Positions 25,804-34,012 are shown, numbered from the stretch's first letter. The stretch is 64,000 nucleotides of DNA from Enterobacter cloacae (GCF_013375935.1 NZ_CP056117.1:4832592-4896591), one strand, 5' to 3'. Notes: generated by a model from the letters alone, not told the origin. Numbers and translations: made by a program.

Positions 25804-26158
25804 TTGCTTTGTCTCCCGGTTCATTCAGGCCAAGGCGACGGCGCGCATAGGCGAAAAGTGAATCCACCCCCACATACCCGACGCCAGCCGAGATCGGCCA
25901 GCAAAGCTCAGGAGGGAAATTCCAGTTGAAGATTGCCCATATAGCCGTGAGTGTCGGCTGAGCGAAGAAGCAAAGGATCCCGCACATCGTTGCGCCGGCG
26001 ATCCGGTCTTTCCACTTTGATTTCGCGCCGCGCGAGGTAGCGAGTATCGACATGACAAAAGCCAGTACCGAATAGCCAGCTTCGTTTTTGTGGTTTACAA
26101 GCCACGCAAGCATCACCGCCCAGGTATCTGGTCTGTCTTGCATAGTGGTTTTCTTCAT
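25787..26158 (-). CDS. Holin, lambda S family
   Basis: 123 aa with three hydrophobic segments (about 28-42, 54-78, 84-105); the IAGATMCGIL and GVGYVGVDSLF patterns match lambda S (DATMCAI, IGYIGTDSI). The N-terminus has two possible starts (Met1 and Met6, MKKTTM), like the lambda S107/S105 holin/antiholin pair, the longer form having two extra lysines. It overlaps the endolysin start by 17 nt. Confidence 0.85.
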   Translation of the reverse strand: MKKTTMQDRPDTWAVMLAWLVNHKNEAGYSVLAFVMSILATSRGAKSKWKDRIAGATMCGILCFFAQPTLTAIWAIFNWNFPPELCWPISAGVGYVGVDSLFAYARRRLGLNEPGDKANADPQ

Positions 26159-26256
26159 GTTCGCACCTACTTGGTGCTGGTTGATTAGGTCAGGCCCTCG
26201 GGACGATTTAACAACAAGGCATGTCGAGGATGTTTCCCGGGGCCTGGAATAAAAAA

Positions 26257-26273
26257 CCTGGCGACAAGCCAGG
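26257..26273 (-). terminator. Intrinsic terminator upstream of the holin
   Basis: Stem CCTGGC/GCCAGG with T6 on the minus strand, between the tRNA-like element and the holin gene; read through by Q-modified polymerase in the late phase. Confidence 0.75.
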
Positions 26274-26329
26274 AAGATGAGGGTAAGGCAATGTCGGCTC
26301 TCTGGCCGAAGGGTCCCAGGTAGTGGGTT

Positions 26330-26459
26330 TGGTGTGTGGCGATCGGACTCGAACCGATACTCAGGTTCAGCATTAGCATCATGCCTGCCCTGCTGGCTAT
26401 GCCAGTTGATGCATTACTCTACCCATTTAACCCGCAAGCGGGAATTGAGTTACACCACA
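26330..26459 (-). tRNA. tRNA-like element with insertions (possible tRNA pseudogene)
   Basis: On the minus strand: a 7-bp acceptor (TGTGGTG with CGCCACA, one G-T pair), T8-A9, a D stem ACTC/GAGT, a canonical T arm (ATCGG, loop TTCGAGT, CCGAT) and an encoded CCA at 332-330. The D loop holds an extra hairpin (CCCGC/GCGGG), and the anticodon region holds another (CTGGC/GCCAG) inside a GCATCA/TGATGC stem, giving about 130 nt. No clear anticodon. It lies between Q and the holin, where Stx-type phages carry tRNA genes. Confidence 0.45.
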
Positions 26460-26546
26460 ACGGAAAGAGCACTGGCTTGGATCGACATCAGAGGGTGGAA
26501 CAGCCCTGAAATGTCCAATGCTCTTACCTGTTGTGCATATACGAAA

Positions 26547-26572
26547 AAGCCCAAGGCGGTAACCTCGGGCTT
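26547..26572 (-). terminator. Terminator just after Q (tR'-like)
   Basis: A strong 10-bp stem (AAGCCC.AGG with CCT.GGGCTT) followed by T5 on the minus strand, 66 bp after the Q stop. In lambdoid phages a terminator just after the late promoter holds late transcription until Q acts; this one is in that place. The late promoter itself was not recognised. Confidence 0.75.
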
Positions 26573-26637
26573 GAATTCTTTGTGTCGACAATCAAAGCTA
26601 TGGCGAAGATATCAGATTTACATGAAATATATGCGTT

Positions 26638-27327
26638 TCAGTTCGGTTTTGCAAGACTTACATCTAAATTTGTCGCCTTTTGTTGTGAACGTGATCGCGT
26701 TACGGAGATAAGCGCACCGCTATCGAGTCGCTTAAAGCTGTTACGCATTGCCAGCCAGTGAGGCAGATAGGTTTCTGTCCAGGTGGATTTCGCAACGCCC
26801 GCCAGTTCTGCCAGTGCCTGGTATTCGTACATATCACGGCCAGCCAACTCCGCTTTGACGTCCTGCGCCGCCAGCCAGATCAGCTTCTTCAGGCGCTCCA
26901 TCGTCTTGCCGGCAACCTTCTTCGCGCCGAGTTGTTCCCGGAACTCAGCCCACGCCCACTGAGTAATAGCCACCTGGTGTTCGAATCGGATGTTCTCGCT
27001 ATAGTTCCACAGCAGCCACGCTTTTTGATGTTCCTCAAGCGACAGAACGGCGCGGCGCCACGATGCGGTCACGAACTCTACCGGACTGACCAGCGCGATA
27101 GATGAGCCTTTAGCGCGGGACTGGCTGCCGCTCATCGCCGGGCAGTCCGGGTTAACTTTCCGGCCAGTGATCGGGTCGGTGATTTTCTTTCGTCCCCGGC
27201 TGCGCGCCGTCGCGGTGAACTGCGCGTTTTCGGCGAAAGCTACCAGCTGCCCTTTCGTCGCCCCGCTCAGATCTGCGGTAGCCGCAATGAGCTGCTGACG
27301 TACGTATTCCAGTTGCTGACTGTTCAT
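26638..27327 (-). CDS. Q: Late antiterminator Q
   Basis: 229 aa. MNSQQLEYVRQQLIAATADL, SGATKGQLVAFAEN and later HQKAWLLWNYSENIRFEHQV match the phage Q family of the phi80/P27 type. It modifies RNA polymerase at the late promoter so that it ignores the terminators in the lysis, head and tail region. The start overlaps the stop of the 37-aa gene (ATGA). Confidence 0.9.
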   Translation of the reverse strand: MNSQQLEYVRQQLIAATADLSGATKGQLVAFAENAQFTATARSRGRKKITDPITGRKVNPDCPAMSGSQSRAKGSSIALVSPVEFVTASWRRAVLSLEEHQKAWLLWNYSENIRFEHQVAITQWAWAEFREQLGAKKVAGKTMERLKKLIWLAAQDVKAELAGRDMYEYQALAELAGVAKSTWTETYLPHWLAMRNSFKRLDSGALISVTRSRSQQKATNLDVSLAKPN

Positions 27328-27437
27328 GCGGCTTCCTTCTGTGGCTGGTTGGTTTGCTGGCTGTGCTTTGCTACTGGTGGCAGACTGGCGCGCTTAACGC
27401 TTTCTGCCTGGTACTTTTCGAAATCAGCTCTGGTCAT
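27324..27437 (-). CDS. Small gene upstream of Q, 37 aa
   Basis: MTRADFEKYQAESVKRASLP followed by a Gln-rich end; the ATG at 27437 lies within the end of the 66-aa gene and the stop overlaps the Q start. The tight coupling suggests it is translated; function unknown. Confidence 0.6.
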   Translation of the reverse strand: MTRADFEKYQAESVKRASLPPVAKHSQQTNQPQKEAA

Positions 27438-27624
27438 GATTCCACCACTCCCGTGCTGACTTTCTGTATTCAGGGTTCTCTGTCTGGCAGATAATTTCCG
27501 CTCGATCGCCGCTTATCAGCTCGCGAGCTTTCGCATACAGCCTTTCTCTTTTCGAAAGCTGTGTCGTTTCATACCAGGTGCTGGCAACGAACTTTCTCGC
27601 TTCAACTGGAGTGAATGTCTTCAC
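27424..27624 (-). CDS. Small nin-region protein, 66 aa
   Basis: Charged, helical ([36 protein letters not shown]). Start overlaps the NinG stop (ATGA). It occupies the place of NinH in lambda but shows no clear similarity to it. Confidence 0.65.
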   Translation of the reverse strand: MKTFTPVEARKFVASTWYETTQLSKRERLYAKARELISGDRAEIICQTENPEYRKSAREWWNHDQS

Positions 27625-28262
27625 GCTGCCTCCCGCTGTTTCAGTGCTTTGAGCTTGGCGCGGTACTCATCGCGGATCCGGATGAAGTCTTCCCGGCGGT
27701 AGTTGGTCATTTCGTGGGGACCATTGAGCCAGTCGACGTATTCCTGGCCGTAACGAGCGACCAAACCAGCTTCGTATTGCTGCGCGACCGTAGCCTCTTT
27801 GGCGGTGTATTTGCCGGCCCCGGCATTGCAGGATTTGCACTGCTTATGCGCGTTGCGTTCTTCAAATCGCAGCTCAGGGTTAGCACCGACCGTCTTGAAG
27901 TGGCCGCAGTCCCACTGGCCGCCGTGCAGATCCGGGGGATTGGTCTCTCCGCAGCTGATACATGGCAAATCGGCATCACGCGCGCGGATGTAAGCGTTGA
28001 ATGCCTGCTGAGCCTGCGCTTTGTAGTAACCTGCTGGCCGTAGCTCTGCCAGGCGTTCCTTGCGGCGCTTGCGCCCGGCCTTCTCGGCTTCTTTCTGCTC
28101 CTTGATACGCTTAGCTGCTGCTTTCGCCTTCTCCTTCTCGCGCTCTTCCATTGCGAGGATTACGCCGTGTTCCGGGCAGCACCAGCGGATCCGGATATCG
28201 TGGAATTTCGGCACGAAGTATTCACCGCATACTTTGCACTTACGGCGGGATGGTTTACGCAT
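27621..28262 (-). CDS. ninG: NinG (Rap-type recombination protein)
   Basis: 213 aa from the ATG at 28262, overlapping the phosphatase end; the frame is open further but covers that gene. Zinc-type cysteines C8/C11 (CKVCGEYF) at the N-terminus, a long basic helix, then CISCGETN and [11 protein letters not shown]...HKQCKSCN, an HNH-like cluster. NinG/Rap acts on recombination intermediates. Confidence 0.88.
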   Translation of the reverse strand: MRKPSRRKCKVCGEYFVPKFHDIRIRWCCPEHGVILAMEEREKEKAKAAAKRIKEQKEAEKAGRKRRKERLAELRPAGYYKAQAQQAFNAYIRARDADLPCISCGETNPPDLHGGQWDCGHFKTVGANPELRFEERNAHKQCKSCNAGAGKYTAKEATVAQQYEAGLVARYGQEYVDWLNGPHEMTNYRREDFIRIRDEYRAKLKALKQREAA

Positions 28263-28923
28263 GGGCACCACCTTGAACCTGTACCAGCGTGAGGTTTCCG
28301 CAGAACACGGCACCGGTATCGATGTACATCTGGTTGGCATACTTCAGGGGCTGGCGCGCTGGGGTGTGCCCGAAGATAAACAGATCAGCACCGGATATCG
28401 GCGATACAATGCCGTCCAGAGCGTCGCTAACCCGCTCACGATTCCAGATCACCATTTCTTCGGGTATTGGCTTATCGAACGCATATTCGTTATGCGGGTA
28501 GTCAGCGTGGCAGATAACCACCTTCCGGTCGCCAGTCAGCAGTTCGATGATTAGCGGAAGTTCAGCGGCCTTGCGTACGAGTGCTTTAGCCAGAATTTCT
28601 TTTTCATAATCGAGATAGAAGAACCAGCCGCCGCCGTTTGCCAGCCAGTGGTTAACGTTTCCATACTCCGACAAGCCATCAATCATCATCTGCTCATGGT
28701 TTCCGCGCACAGCCCGGAACCACGGCATGGTAATCAGCTCCAGGCACTCGACGTTTTCCGCGCCGCGGTCAACAAGGTCTCCAACCGAGATCAGCAAATC
28801 ACGCGCCGGGTCGAACGAAGCTTTTTCGAGCTCACTCATCAGCAGCGTGTAGCACCCATGCAGATCGCCCACGACGAAGATATTGCGCCAGTCAGCGCCA
28901 TTAATGCGTTGATACATGCTCAT
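28255..28923 (-). CDS. ninI: Serine/threonine protein phosphatase (NinI, lambda PP)
   Basis: 222 aa. All metallophosphatase signatures are present: GDLHG (19-23), GDLVDRG, GNHE, and later ICHADYP and FGHTP. The start at 28923 forms an ATGA overlap with the ninE stop. Known lambda PP is a Mn-dependent phosphatase; the phage role is unclear. Confidence 0.92.
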   Translation of the reverse strand: MSMYQRINGADWRNIFVVGDLHGCYTLLMSELEKASFDPARDLLISVGDLVDRGAENVECLELITMPWFRAVRGNHEQMMIDGLSEYGNVNHWLANGGGWFFYLDYEKEILAKALVRKAAELPLIIELLTGDRKVVICHADYPHNEYAFDKPIPEEMVIWNRERVSDALDGIVSPISGADLFIFGHTPARQPLKYANQMYIDTGAVFCGNLTLVQVQGGAHA

Positions 28924-29090
28924 GCGGATTTTCTCCTCGCTGCGAGACGCAGCCATTTCTGATCCACCAGGCGGGCTGTGTAGTCCTTGAAAGTCGGGAT
29001 GTCGGACGGCTTAACCTCGGGCTTACGCTTGCGGCGCGCCGGAACGCGGAAGATTTCGTTTGTGATGACGCGGGAAAGTGGAGTAGACAT
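28920..29090 (-). CDS. ninE: NinE-like protein, 56 aa
   Basis: Reads [20 protein letters not shown], then [14 protein letters not shown] and [14 protein letters not shown], very close to lambda NinE in length and motifs. Coupled on both sides (TGATG with ninB, ATGA with ninI). Function unknown. A perfect AGGAGG precedes it. Confidence 0.88.
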   Translation of the reverse strand: MSTPLSRVITNEIFRVPARRKRKPEVKPSDIPTFKDYTARLVDQKWLRLAARRKSA

Positions 29091-29545
29091 CAGGCCTCCT
29101 GCTTATCGCGCAGCTGCTGGTACTCGCAGCTCTGCGGGATGGTCAGATGGCAGCCGATATTCATCGCCCAGGCTTCGACTTTGCACAGGAAGATGTACAT
29201 CTCGCCGGTTTCCAGTTCGGACGTATGGCGGAGGGATTGGACGGTTGTGACCTCGCCCGACACGACGTCTACCCGGTCCTTGCTTTCGTAGCCGAGATAT
29301 GTGTGCTTCATCGCGTCTTTGACCCACTCAGGCGTAGCGAAGGTCTTGCCGCGGGCGATGAGGTATTCGCTGATTTCGGTGTACCACATGTGGCTGAGCG
29401 CGTTCTGCGACAGGCTGCGCTTCTCGCGCCAAGGTTTGACTTGCAGGCGGAAACATTGCCCGGAATCCAGCAACGGCTGAATCTGCTGACCTATGGCCGC
29501 GAAGTTGCCGCGATGGAGTTTGATGCCGTCTACTGGCAGAGTCAT
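29090..29545 (-). CDS. ninB: NinB recombination protein (Orf family)
   Basis: 151 aa with the NinB pattern (SLSQNALSHMWYTEISEYLI, EWVKDAMKHTYLGYE, TSELETGEMYIFL). Lambda NinB/Orf binds single-stranded DNA and stands in for RecFOR. The start overlaps a 31-aa gene (ATGA). Confidence 0.9.
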   Translation of the reverse strand: MTLPVDGIKLHRGNFAAIGQQIQPLLDSGQCFRLQVKPWREKRSLSQNALSHMWYTEISEYLIARGKTFATPEWVKDAMKHTYLGYESKDRVDVVSGEVTTVQSLRHTSELETGEMYIFLCKVEAWAMNIGCHLTIPQSCEYQQLRDKQEA

Positions 29546-29637
29546 ACGGCCTCCTTAATGGAAACCGCAGAATGCAGAAAATCGCAGGTGCATTTCTGCA
29601 TCTGTGACAAGGTGAGGAGTTCAGATTGTGGTCGCAT
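29542..29637 (-). CDS. Small gene upstream of ninB, 31 aa
   Basis: MRPQSELLTLSQMQKCTCDF then LHSAVSIKEAV. AAGGGG lies 6 nt before the ATG at 29637 and the stop overlaps the ninB start. Probably a translated small nin-region peptide; function unknown. Confidence 0.6.
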   Translation of the reverse strand: MRPQSELLTLSQMQKCTCDFLHSAVSIKEAV

Positions 29638-29718
29638 TTAAGTCCCCTTAAATGCGCAGAAGTCACCGGAGTTGTTCAGACTCCGATGACATGATTATGG
29701 CTGGTTGATTATGGAAAA

Positions 29719-30249
29719 TCAAACAGCTTCTCTTTTATTTCTTGCTGATAAAAGGCTCGAGAGTAGGCTATATCCTTTACCAATTAATTCTTCTTGCTCT
29801 TTAGGCTCTCCACTCATTACTTCATATTTGTTAGCGTGTAAAAGATTGTGTCGAAGCCTAATAACGACCATCAAGCACACCGACAACATCGCCTCAACAT
29901 TCCCTTCAGCCTTGTTTAAATAGGCATCAATCTTTTCAGCCCATCCAGAAAGATCCTCTCCTTCCTCCTGCATGGTGAGGGCATGCAATCGCTCTCTGGC
30001 TCGATCCCCACTGACATATCTACGCTTAAAATACTCAAAAACATCAGCGATTGCCGGGTTGCAATCGTCTTTGATTATATCAAGGATATTGTGACTGTAT
30101 TGGTCGCTATTTTTAATGCTGCAAAATCTCGAAAAGAAATGCTTTTCGCTATAATAAAAAGCCATAGTAAATTTCATAGCTATTTCAAATAGCTCTTCAG
30201 GATATGGATGATTCTCACCCAACTCTTTTGTGATAAATCCGTTATCCAT
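29719..30249 (-). CDS. HEPN-like accessory protein
   Basis: 176 aa, helical, clearly more AT-rich than its neighbours and bracketed by a terminator upstream and a gap downstream. The segment VVIRLRHNLLHANKYEV contains R133-H-N-L-L-H138, fitting the Rx4-6H motif of HEPN RNases with a polar residue after the Arg, at the usual C-terminal helix. Many HEPN proteins act in toxin-antitoxin or abortive-infection systems, so a lysogen-expressed anti-phage role is possible. The domain call is by motif only. Confidence 0.5.
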   Translation of the reverse strand: MDNGFITKELGENHPYPEELFEIAMKFTMAFYYSEKHFFSRFCSIKNSDQYSHNILDIIKDDCNPAIADVFEYFKRRYVSGDRARERLHALTMQEEGEDLSGWAEKIDAYLNKAEGNVEAMLSVCLMVVIRLRHNLLHANKYEVMSGEPKEQEELIGKGYSLLSSLLSARNKREAV

Positions 30250-30293
30250 TAGCTCACCATTTAAAAATTATTTGTAACATTGTAATGTAAAAA

Positions 30294-30311
30294 AACCGCC
30301 AGTAGGCGGTT
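30294..30311 (-). terminator. Intrinsic terminator upstream of the HEPN-like gene
   Basis: Stem AACCGCC/GGCGGTT, loop TACT, T7 on the minus strand. It separates the early operon and the C4-like RNA from the accessory gene and the nin region. Confidence 0.85.
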
Positions 30312-30329
30312 TCGTTTAGTCGACTGGCA

Positions 30330-30590
30330 GGCCGAGTTTATGCGTATTCACATAGCTTTTGGTTGGCTGGCCGGACTCACTCCGGGCATGCTCCTCTGGC
30401 GATGCGGTTATCTGATCTCTCAGCTTTCCATGACTTAACCACTAGCCCATCACAGCCAGGGCGAGAGCTGAAAGCACCCAGTGCTTTCCGGTAGACTTTG
30501 GCACTGCCTCTGTCGCCACTCTACTGTCACTACTCCAATCTTTTAATCCCCTGATCAGACACTCAGATGTGATGCTCTACAGTTGCATGC
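30330..30590 (-). ncRNA. Candidate C4/IsrK-like structured RNA
   Basis: A 300-bp stretch without an intact gene (30312-30616). The minus strand shows a perfect hairpin GAAAGCAC-TGG-GTGCTTTC (30471-30489), a GGCA/TGCC element just before it, and further pairing around GGCTGTGATGGGC. Recalled features of the C4 antisense RNA family of P1 and lambdoid prophages (GTGGCGACAGAGGCAGTGCC-type core) match. A terminator follows at 30311. Boundaries are approximate. One reading frame through it has two TAG codons and is probably not coding. Confidence 0.45.
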
Positions 30591-30616
30591 GGGGGAATAC
30601 AAAAACTCGGACAAAA

Positions 30617-30802
30617 TCAGGCCCTCCTTTCTGGATCACTCGCGGGGATAACTCTATTAAACATTTGTTCTCTATAAGTTTCAACTATACAAGATATGGT
30701 ATTTTTCAAATCTTCGGGGCTGCCGATAACATCGCTGCCCAGCACAGCTTCGCCCGATGCGCCGCCTGCTGACATCCACTCATAGCTTCGTATGCTTCCC
30801 AC
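30617..30802 (-). CDS. Doubtful small ORF at the end of the Ea22-like block
   Basis: 61 codons overlapping the end of the 224-aa gene in another frame. Its last half (EDLKNTISCIVETYREQMF...) reads like protein; the first half is just the shifted frame of its neighbour. A shorter start such as the GTG near 30745 is possible. Low certainty. Confidence 0.25.
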   Translation of the reverse strand: MGSIRSYEWMSAGGASGEAVLGSDVIGSPEDLKNTISCIVETYREQMFNRVIPASDPERRA

Positions 30803-31380
30803 TCCTTCTCGTCGCTGAAGCTCTCATCTGGCTCTGACTCGAAACCATTAACGATCATGTCTTCTGTGGGCTCGACTGGGACAGCCACCCAACCATCCGG
30901 AATCACCGGAGAGTTGCCGGTGGGCGACTCGGCGTTTTCGGCACCCTGAAGCATGGTGGCGCGGCAGGCGTCAGTGCGAACTTCGATTCCCGCCTTATCC
31001 AACGCAAGCAATAAGCCTCGCTCGCTGTCCCCGCAGTCGTCCAGTGTGTCATTGAGCACCGAAAGCGCTTTTTCAAAATCCTCATCGTGAATAGCGAGCG
31101 GCACAGATACCGGCGCTGGCGGGGCGGTGTAAGCGCTCATGACTTCGTACTCATCACTCCGGAACCAATCCGCCTTTGAGTGCAGCCAGCTACCAAACTT
31201 GCCTGTTACCTTGTGTTTCAAAATGAACCCCGCATGCTCCGCTTCGAGCGAGGCCAGCGCTAACTTCATTGCCGCCAGAGCCATAGCCGCATCTACGTTT
31301 ACAACGCCGGGCATAGAATCGCGCTCTTCTTCAAGCTCCGTTATGGTCTTCAGGAGCCATTCTTTGGTAAGGGTAATCAT
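30706..31380 (-). CDS. Early-region phage protein (Ea22-like mosaic)
   Basis: 224 aa. N-terminal helix LTKEWLLKTITELEEERDSM and C-terminal PDGWVAVPVEPTEDMIVNGF plus QQAAHRAKLCWAAMLSAAP are modules shared in different combinations by many lambdoid early proteins. Function unknown. The start overlaps the preceding stop by 4 nt. Confidence 0.75.
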   Translation of the reverse strand: MITLTKEWLLKTITELEEERDSMPGVVNVDAAMALAAMKLALASLEAEHAGFILKHKVTGKFGSWLHSKADWFRSDEYEVMSAYTAPPAPVSVPLAIHDEDFEKALSVLNDTLDDCGDSERGLLLALDKAGIEVRTDACRATMLQGAENAESPTGNSPVIPDGWVAVPVEPTEDMIVNGFESEPDESFSDEKEWEAYEAMSGCQQAAHRAKLCWAAMLSAAPKI

Positions 31381-31748
31381 GATGCTTCTCCTTTGCCTGC
31401 TGCTGCGGCGGGTGCGTCGATGCCAGCAGCAGACAAAGCGATTCGGAACGCTTCCTTCAAATCTGCAATCTGCTTGTCTTTGGTTTCCAGCTCATCCAGC
31501 AGCGCCAGCACATCAGGGTCACTTTCATCGGTGACTGTCACGCGGGATTGCTCGTAATGTTCATCAGCCAGGCTGCGGCCTTCGGCGTAGTGGCATCCGG
31601 TTTCATCGTAAATCGCACCTGAGCAGCCGTAAGTTACGCGACTGCCAGACATCCGCTGTATTGTCATTTTGGCGCCGCAGATATCGCATTTTGGTGTCGG
31701 TTTTGCGGAGTAGCGCTTACGCAGAGCCTGTTTGTCGATGTCGCTCAT
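31377..31748 (-). CDS. Ea22-like protein with zinc-ribbon-like cysteines
   Basis: 123 aa. MSDIDKQALRKRYSAKPTPK is the Ea22-type start; CDICGAKM...YGCSG...GCHYAEG looks like a zinc knuckle. The C-terminal helix DELETKDKQIADLKEAFRIA is a common Ea22 tail. Function unknown. Confidence 0.75.
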   Translation of the reverse strand: MSDIDKQALRKRYSAKPTPKCDICGAKMTIQRMSGSRVTYGCSGAIYDETGCHYAEGRSLADEHYEQSRVTVTDESDPDVLALLDELETKDKQIADLKEAFRIALSAAGIDAPAAAAGKGEAS

Positions 31749-32038
31749 TGCTCATCCCCTTGGCGAACGCCGATGGCGAAGCTACGCAGCCCCTGCTGAA
31801 CCCATGTGGAAAACTGTTCGCTTTGGGCCGCCATCTCCACACCCTGCGCCCGCACTTCAGCCAGGAAAGCGTCGGCGGCCGGGGTTTTAATGTCGACCAG
31901 CATTCTGACGCTTTCGACATTCTCTGGATCGGTTGATTGCTGCCATCCGATAGTTGCGTCAATCGCTGCCTTCACCCCCGCATTCTCCGCAGCCAGCGCC
32001 GCGCATCTGGCTTCCAGCTCTTCGTATGTTGGTTTCAT
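31745..32038 (-). CDS. Ea22-like small helical protein
   Basis: 97 aa: EELEARCAALAAENAGVKAA and TPAADAFLAEVRAQGVEMAA are common in enterobacterial phage Ea22-type proteins, mostly as domains of longer ones. ATGA overlaps on both sides make it part of a coupled string. Confidence 0.72.
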   Translation of the reverse strand: MKPTYEELEARCAALAAENAGVKAAIDATIGWQQSTDPENVESVRMLVDIKTPAADAFLAEVRAQGVEMAAQSEQFSTWVQQGLRSFAIGVRQGDEQ

Positions 32039-32283
32039 GCTGATGCTCTCCCGTACTTGTCTGATAACTCGCCCATTTGCCTGTGGATTTCCGCAAGGTC
32101 ACACCCTGCGCACCCCAGAGCTTCGGCTATGAGCTCTTCCTGTTCTTTGGATGGCCCGGTTTGCAGAATTTGATTAAGCTTCCTGTGCGATACGCCGCAG
32201 TGCTTGGCGATGCTGATGAGCGTTACACCGTTATCCTTCGCCATGGTCCTAACCATCCAGCGATAATCACTCCATTCGCTCAT
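32035..32283 (-). CDS. Small HTH DNA-binding protein
   Basis: 82 aa from the ATG at 32283, overlapping the upstream stop (ATGA). VTLISIAKHCGVSHRKLNQILQTG is a helix-turn-helix of the type used by phage regulators. It is translated just after the replication genes. Target unknown. Confidence 0.68.
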   Translation of the reverse strand: MSEWSDYRWMVRTMAKDNGVTLISIAKHCGVSHRKLNQILQTGPSKEQEELIAEALGCAGCDLAEIHRQMGELSDKYGRASA

Positions 32284-32579
32284 ACCCCTACCCTCCCCCA
32301 AACCATCAATACCCGCTTCATAGCCGCGCTATTGCGGCACTCCTGGAAAATCGTGTTCTCGCCGTCGCGGTTGATCGGCTTACCTTCATGGTCTTCAGCG
32401 GCCACGTAAACATTGGTGCGCCAATTGCGTTCGCGCAGGACAATCTCGCCGTTCTGCCGCATCTTGTACGAAGCCGCCAGCACCTGAGAGCGGGACACTC
32501 CGGTTGCTTCGCATACCAGCTCCGCAGTGAATGAGCCGTAACCTTCCAGATACCACTCGATTGCTTCTCTTCCAGTCAT
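32280..32579 (-). CDS. Winged-helix-like phage protein
   Basis: 99 aa. LVCEATGVSRSQVLAASYKM and GEIVLRERNWRTNVYVA resemble a winged helix. It follows the helicase gene with a 1-nt overlap, so it could be an accessory replication or regulatory protein. Confidence 0.65.
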   Translation of the reverse strand: MTGREAIEWYLEGYGSFTAELVCEATGVSRSQVLAASYKMRQNGEIVLRERNWRTNVYVAAEDHEGKPINRDGENTIFQECRNSAAMKRVLMVWGRVGV

Positions 32580-34012
32580 CAGAATCCCCCTTTCTTTTTC
32601 GGCTGCTGCTCACGCCCGCGGCGTTCTGCGGCGGCGGCCTGCTGGTCTGTGTCGTAAATTGCCCCGTTGATCTGATTGCAATAAACCGTTCCGGTACTGC
32701 CGTGGCGGTTTAGTCGCAGGATTAACTCGGTTTCTCCCGGCGGCACGCTGTCATCGAAAGCACCTTCACGGTGGATACCAACCCAGTAGTCGCAGTCCTG
32801 CTCAATCTGCCCTGTGTCGCGGGAGTCGCTCGGTAACGGGCGTTTATTCACTCGCTTCTCCAGTTCGCGGTTGAGCTGGGTCAGCAGCACGACGACGCAG
32901 CCAAGCTCTTTGGCGAGGTTCTTCAGACCTTTGGTGATCATCCCGTAGGCCAGGTCATTACGATCGGCCTTTTCGGCGGTCATCAGCGTCAGGTAGTCAA
33001 CCAGAATCATGCCTACGCAGCCCTTCTCGCGTTTGATTCGGCGGCTTTCGCTAACGATGTGCGCCAGTGACAGGCCCGGTGTGTCGTCGATGTACAGCAT
33101 GTCGATTTCACTCAGCCGCCCGGCTGTGGCGATCGCTTTCTTAAAATCGCCGTCGTAGTCGCCCTGGTACTGGTCATCGGCATCATCCGTGGCGGGCATG
33201 TAAAAAATGCTCGGGTTTACGCCGGACTTCTGACCAACCAGTTTTTCGAGGATCTGGTCGCCTGGCATTTCTAGGCTGAACATCAGCGCTGGCTTTTTCT
33301 CGCGAATCGCGCAGTTGATCGCCATCTGCCCGTACAGGGTTGTCTTGCCCATCTTTGGCCTTGCGCCAATCACGAACAAAGAGCCTTTAACCAGACCTTT
33401 CGGCGCCAGCAGCCGGTCGAGTGACGGGATACCGGTACTCATACCGCGCTGTTCGCCTGAAGGGTCAAACCGTTTCTCCAGATCCGCTACCCAGTCATCC
33501 ATAACCTCGCCGAAAGACCTCAACCCACGGCGACTGCCGGTTTTTGAATGGTCTGCGAGCTGGGTGAAAATACCCTGAATGGCCTCGTACTTCTGCGTAG
33601 CGCTCATGCCGTTGCGGGAATACAGCAGTTCAGTAGCTTCGGTCAGGCGGTTGATACCGTAGCGCTCCATTGCGGCTTCCCGGACTGATGCAGCGTATGC
33701 CACGATGTTTGCAGCACTGGGAGTGTTCTTGGCAATCTCCGCCAGGTAAGCAAAGCCACCTACCTGCTCCGCGAGCCCTTTGCCTTCAAGCGCGTCGAAC
33801 AGTGTCAGACCATCGACTGGCTTGTTGTCGCGGAACATCTGGCGCATCTCGGCAAAGATCAGCTGGTGAGGTCGGCTGTAGAACGACTCAGGCTTGAGCA
33901 TCGCCAGAACCTTCTGGACTCGCTCGCTGTTGTCATCATCCAACAGCAGGCCACCGATAACGCTCTGCTCTGCTTCGAGGTTTTGTGGTACAGCCATAAA
34001 TTCAGCGGTCAT
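32579..34012 (-). CDS. dnaB: Replicative DNA helicase, DnaB family
   Basis: 477 aa from the ATG at 34012 (AGGGGG upstream). N-terminal DnaB domain (VPQNLEAEQSVIGGLLLD), then the RecA-like motor with Walker A GARPKMGKT at 216-224, Walker B-type MILVDYL and a QLNRELEKR segment. Like P22 gene 12 it supplies the phage's own helicase instead of a P-type loader. Overlaps the initiator gene by 11 nt. Confidence 0.93.
   Translation of the reverse strand: MTAEFMAVPQNLEAEQSVIGGLLLDDDNSERVQKVLAMLKPESFYSRPHQLIFAEMRQMFRDNKPVDGLTLFDALEGKGLAEQVGGFAYLAEIAKNTPSAANIVAYAASVREAAMERYGINRLTEATELLYSRNGMSATQKYEAIQGIFTQLADHSKTGSRRGLRSFGEVMDDWVADLEKRFDPSGEQRGMSTGIPSLDRLLAPKGLVKGSLFVIGARPKMGKTTLYGQMAINCAIREKKPALMFSLEMPGDQILEKLVGQKSGVNPSIFYMPATDDADDQYQGDYDGDFKKAIATAGRLSEIDMLYIDDTPGLSLAHIVSESRRIKREKGCVGMILVDYLTLMTAEKADRNDLAYGMITKGLKNLAKELGCVVVLLTQLNRELEKRVNKRPLPSDSRDTGQIEQDCDYWVGIHREGAFDDSVPPGETELILRLNRHGSTGTVYCNQINGAIYDTDQQAAAAERRGREQQPKKKGGF

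Noticed and set aside
26330..26459. tRNA-like element as a functional suppressor tRNA
   Set aside because: No anticodon loop of seven bases with a proper U33 can be found; two extra hairpins make a normal tRNA unlikely.
28263..28340. Longer NinG start
   Set aside because: The extension lies inside the phosphatase gene; the start at 28262 gives the usual overlap and begins with the cysteine motif region.
30330..30590. Minus-strand frame with two TAG codons that would read as a ~90-aa protein if TAG were glutamine
   Set aside because: Stop-codon recoding is not supported elsewhere: no other gene needs it and no suppressor tRNA is recognisable. The sequence fits a structured C4-like RNA better.
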